Shown: one piece after another, positions 16,001 through 16,747 of the stretch
Position numbering within the stretch: the first letter of the stretch is position 1
Layout: the number at the start of each line of letters is the position of its first letter
Assembly: GCA_023443095.1 (NCBI GenBank)
Contig: JAEZVV010000111.1
Location: 1-16,747, forward strand
DNA from: Pseudomonadota bacterium
GTDB taxonomy: Bacteria; Pseudomonadota; Gammaproteobacteria; Burkholderiales; Burkholderiaceae_F
Reading direction: 5' to 3'
DNA length: 16,747 bases
The notes under the pieces: model-generated
Database searches by the model: none
What the model was told of the DNA's origin: nothing
Seen by the model: the letters and a program-made list of their open reading frames with translations, nothing else
Translations under genes and position numbers: made by a program

Positions 16001-16271
16001 CACGGCGAGCGGAGTCACTTTCGTCACGCTCGAGGACGAAAGCGGTTCGATCAACGTCGTGGTGTGGAAGCGCGTGGCCGAGCGCTATCGCAAGGAACTG
16101 CTCAACGCGCAGCTGCTTGCCGTGTTCGGCCATGTCGAGCGCCAGGAAACGGCGGGGCAGGCGGTGGTGCATGTGATCGCGCAACGCCTGGTGGACGCGA
16201 GCGCCTTGTTAGGCGAACTTCAGGCAGCCGAGCAAGAACCGCTCGCGCTGCGCTCGCACGACTTCCACTGA
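13050..16271 (+). CDS. dnaE2: Error-prone DNA polymerase DnaE2 (ImuC)
   Basis: A 1073-residue C-family polymerase of normal DnaE2 length. The N-terminal PHP domain begins IELHCASNFSFLKGASHPHE, where the second His of the HxH metal motif is Ala15, as expected for a PHP domain without proofreading activity. Catalytic residues are Asp393 and Asp395 in PDIDVDFE and probably Asp542 in LLKVDVLALG. GRGSAANSAV (351-360) and RPGPIQGGMVHPYLRRRQG are conserved core motifs. A helix-hairpin-helix region lies around 830-880 and an OB fold at about 971-1050 (GVTFVTLEDESGSINVVVWK). QIELL at 916-920 sits where replicative DnaE carries its clamp-binding peptide. The enzyme extends past lesions during the SOS response together with ImuA and ImuB. 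Its start is four bases after imuB with no clear Shine-Dalgarno, so coupling is likely. Confidence 0.96.
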   Translation: MDAELELDYIELHCASNFSFLKGASHPHELVERAIALGYRGIAITDECSFAGSARAHLAWREALADYPAATRFQLIHGTEIGLLDGPRLLLYATSRTGWGDLCQLVTLARRQAPKGEYRLGMSDIEAELPWLDEALVLWLPPEEGQEPSERIATWARWVGEIAPGRAWIGAELLRGPDDAARLAWLCQLGQAHRLPLVAAGGVLQHVRSRQPLADVLSAVRLRTPLSAAGRSLAPNAERYLRPLYRLTRIYPPELLAQTRAVAERCRFSLDELRYEYPEEIVPPGTTPTAHLRALTYEGARRRYPNGLPDKVRKIVEHELATIAELGYEPYFLTVHDIVDFARSRDILCQGRGSAANSAVCFCLGITEVDPARMSVLFERFISPERKEPPDIDVDFEHERREEVMQYLYAKYGRHRAALTAALHTYRPKGALRDVAKALGLSLDQAESLTQAVSRGDGRRILPERIREAGFDPDNPVIERVLELAASLVGFPRHLSQHSGGFVLARHRLDRLVPIENAAMADRTVIQWDKDDLDALGLLKVDVLALGMLSALRRTLQHLDAFYPRPRQRFGRDETGPARLQDIPGDCDATYDMLSEADALGVFQVESRAQMSMLPRLQPRCFYDLVIQVAIVRPGPIQGGMVHPYLRRRQGLEPVSYPSSEVRAVLERTLGVSIFQEQVMQIAVAAADFTPGEADQLRRAMAAWKRKGGLGPFREKLERGMLKRDYAPEYIEQIYRQIQGFGEYGFPESHAASFALLAYQSAWLKCHEPAAFYAALLDCQPLGFYSPAQIVQDARRHGVVLLPVEVNQSDWLCRLVPAPDSAQTPAIRLGLKQVAGLSEEAGERIAAARRKRDFADVDDLARRAELSAHEARALARADALASITGHRRQALWHTLGLDPAAERDAPLAAPRGAEAQIELLPLSEGEEIFADYSHTALSLRRHPLALLRETLAARRWLDSTAIHSARHRQPVRTSGLVTCRQRPGTASGVTFVTLEDESGSINVVVWKRVAERYRKELLNAQLLAVFGHVERQETAGQAVVHVIAQRLVDASALLGELQAAEQEPLALRSHDFH

Positions 16272-16276
16272 AGGTT

Positions 16277-16747
16277 TTAGGCCGGGCTGTATTGCCAATC
16301 CTTGCGCAAGGCGCCCAGGACCAGGTCGGGGTATTCGGCGCGACCGCGGCTGCCGTTGTAGCGGCCCAGTGCAAGAAACAGGTTGCCGCGCTCGATGTCG
16401 AGGTAATGGCGCAGGATCAGGCAGCCGTAGCGCAGGTTGGCACGCATGTCGAACAGCTTGCGCGCATCGCCGTCGCCGATCACCTTGGTCCAGAACGGCA
16501 TCACCTGCATGTAGCCGCGCGCGCCCGCGCTCGAGACGGCGTATTTGCGGAAGTTGGATTCGACCTGCACCAGAGCCAGCACCAGCTGCCGGTCGAGGCC
16601 GGCGCGGGCCGTTTCGTAGTCGAGCGTGCGCAGGAAATCGAGGCGCACGGTCTGCTCGGGCTTGCGCCGGACCAGGCGCGCCGACATGGTGTCGAGCCAG
16701 TCGACCTGGGCCATGCGTTCGGCGTGGTCGCGGAAGCGCCGTACCGG
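16277..16747 (-). CDS. Lytic transglycosylase (SLT domain), C-terminal part; 5' end outside window
   Basis: The minus frame is open from the right edge to a TAA at 16279-16277, giving about 156 residues. An internal ATG at 16714 exists, but 11 further codons up to the edge read in frame as plausible protein and the window shows no signal peptide, so the gene most likely starts outside. The SLT catalytic motif ALVQVESNF contains the acid Glu (residue 52 from the internal Met). It is followed by SSAGARGYMQVMPFW and LFDMRANLRYGCLILRHYL, then NGSRGRAEYP, all typical of soluble lytic transglycosylases that cleave peptidoglycan between MurNAc and GlcNAc in the periplasm. It converges on dnaE2 with five bases between the stop codons and no visible terminator. 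Confidence 0.88.
   Translation of the reverse strand, partial: PVRRFRDHAERMAQVDWLDTMSARLVRRKPEQTVRLDFLRTLDYETARAGLDRQLVLALVQVESNFRKYAVSSAGARGYMQVMPFWTKVIGDGDARKLFDMRANLRYGCLILRHYLDIERGNLFLALGRYNGSRGRAEYPDLVLGALRKDWQYSPA

Overview
The window is GC-rich (roughly two thirds G+C by eye) and encodes proteins typical of a Gram-negative proteobacterium, most likely a betaproteobacterium. The best clues are a Tol system, a TonB-dependent receptor, an imuA-imuB-dnaE2 cassette and a small soluble-type lytic transglycosylase. I cannot name a genus. Nearly the whole window is coding. I see no rRNA, tRNA, insertion sequence, integrase, CRISPR array or origin.

Layout. (1) 1-1289, minus: N-terminal part of a TonB-dependent outer-membrane receptor that runs off the left edge. 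(2) 1290-1511: its leader and probable promoter. (3) 1512-1549: a perfect 38-bp palindrome acting as intrinsic terminator for the next operon. (4) 8140-1555, minus: a complete four-gene peptide-type ABC importer operon in the order substrate-binding lipoprotein, permease, extended permease, fused double ATPase. Genes overlap or nearly touch, and one stop codon lies inside the next gene's ribosome binding site. (5) 8141-8330: divergent intergenic region with small dyads. (6) 8331-10702, plus: ybgC-tolQ-tolR-tolA, closed by an intrinsic terminator; tolB and pal do not follow. (7) 10749-10788: a 40-bp interrupted palindrome with a near-ideal LexA box at its centre. (8) 10793-16271, plus: imuA-imuB-dnaE2, the SOS-induced error-prone translesion synthesis cassette. 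(9) 16277-16747, minus: C-terminal part of a lytic transglycosylase, convergent with dnaE2 and cut by the right edge.

How the parts work. The receptor and the ABC importer could move a peptide-like or chelate substrate across the outer and then the inner membrane, but they are separated by a terminator and their pairing is an inference. TolQRA converts proton motive force into outer-membrane constriction at division and needs TolB and Pal, which must be encoded elsewhere. ImuA, ImuB and DnaE2 form the inducible mutasome: LexA cleavage frees the promoter, and non-catalytic ImuB brings the DnaE2 polymerase to damaged DNA.

Most of the content belongs to known families; I did not find a clearly new system. 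The most unusual points are the substrate-binding protein that seems anchored at both ends, the permease with an extra N-terminal membrane and periplasmic module, the very long palindrome around the LexA box, the apparent absence of a standard clamp-binding motif in ImuB, and the different leucine codon habit of the imu cassette compared with the tol genes beside it.
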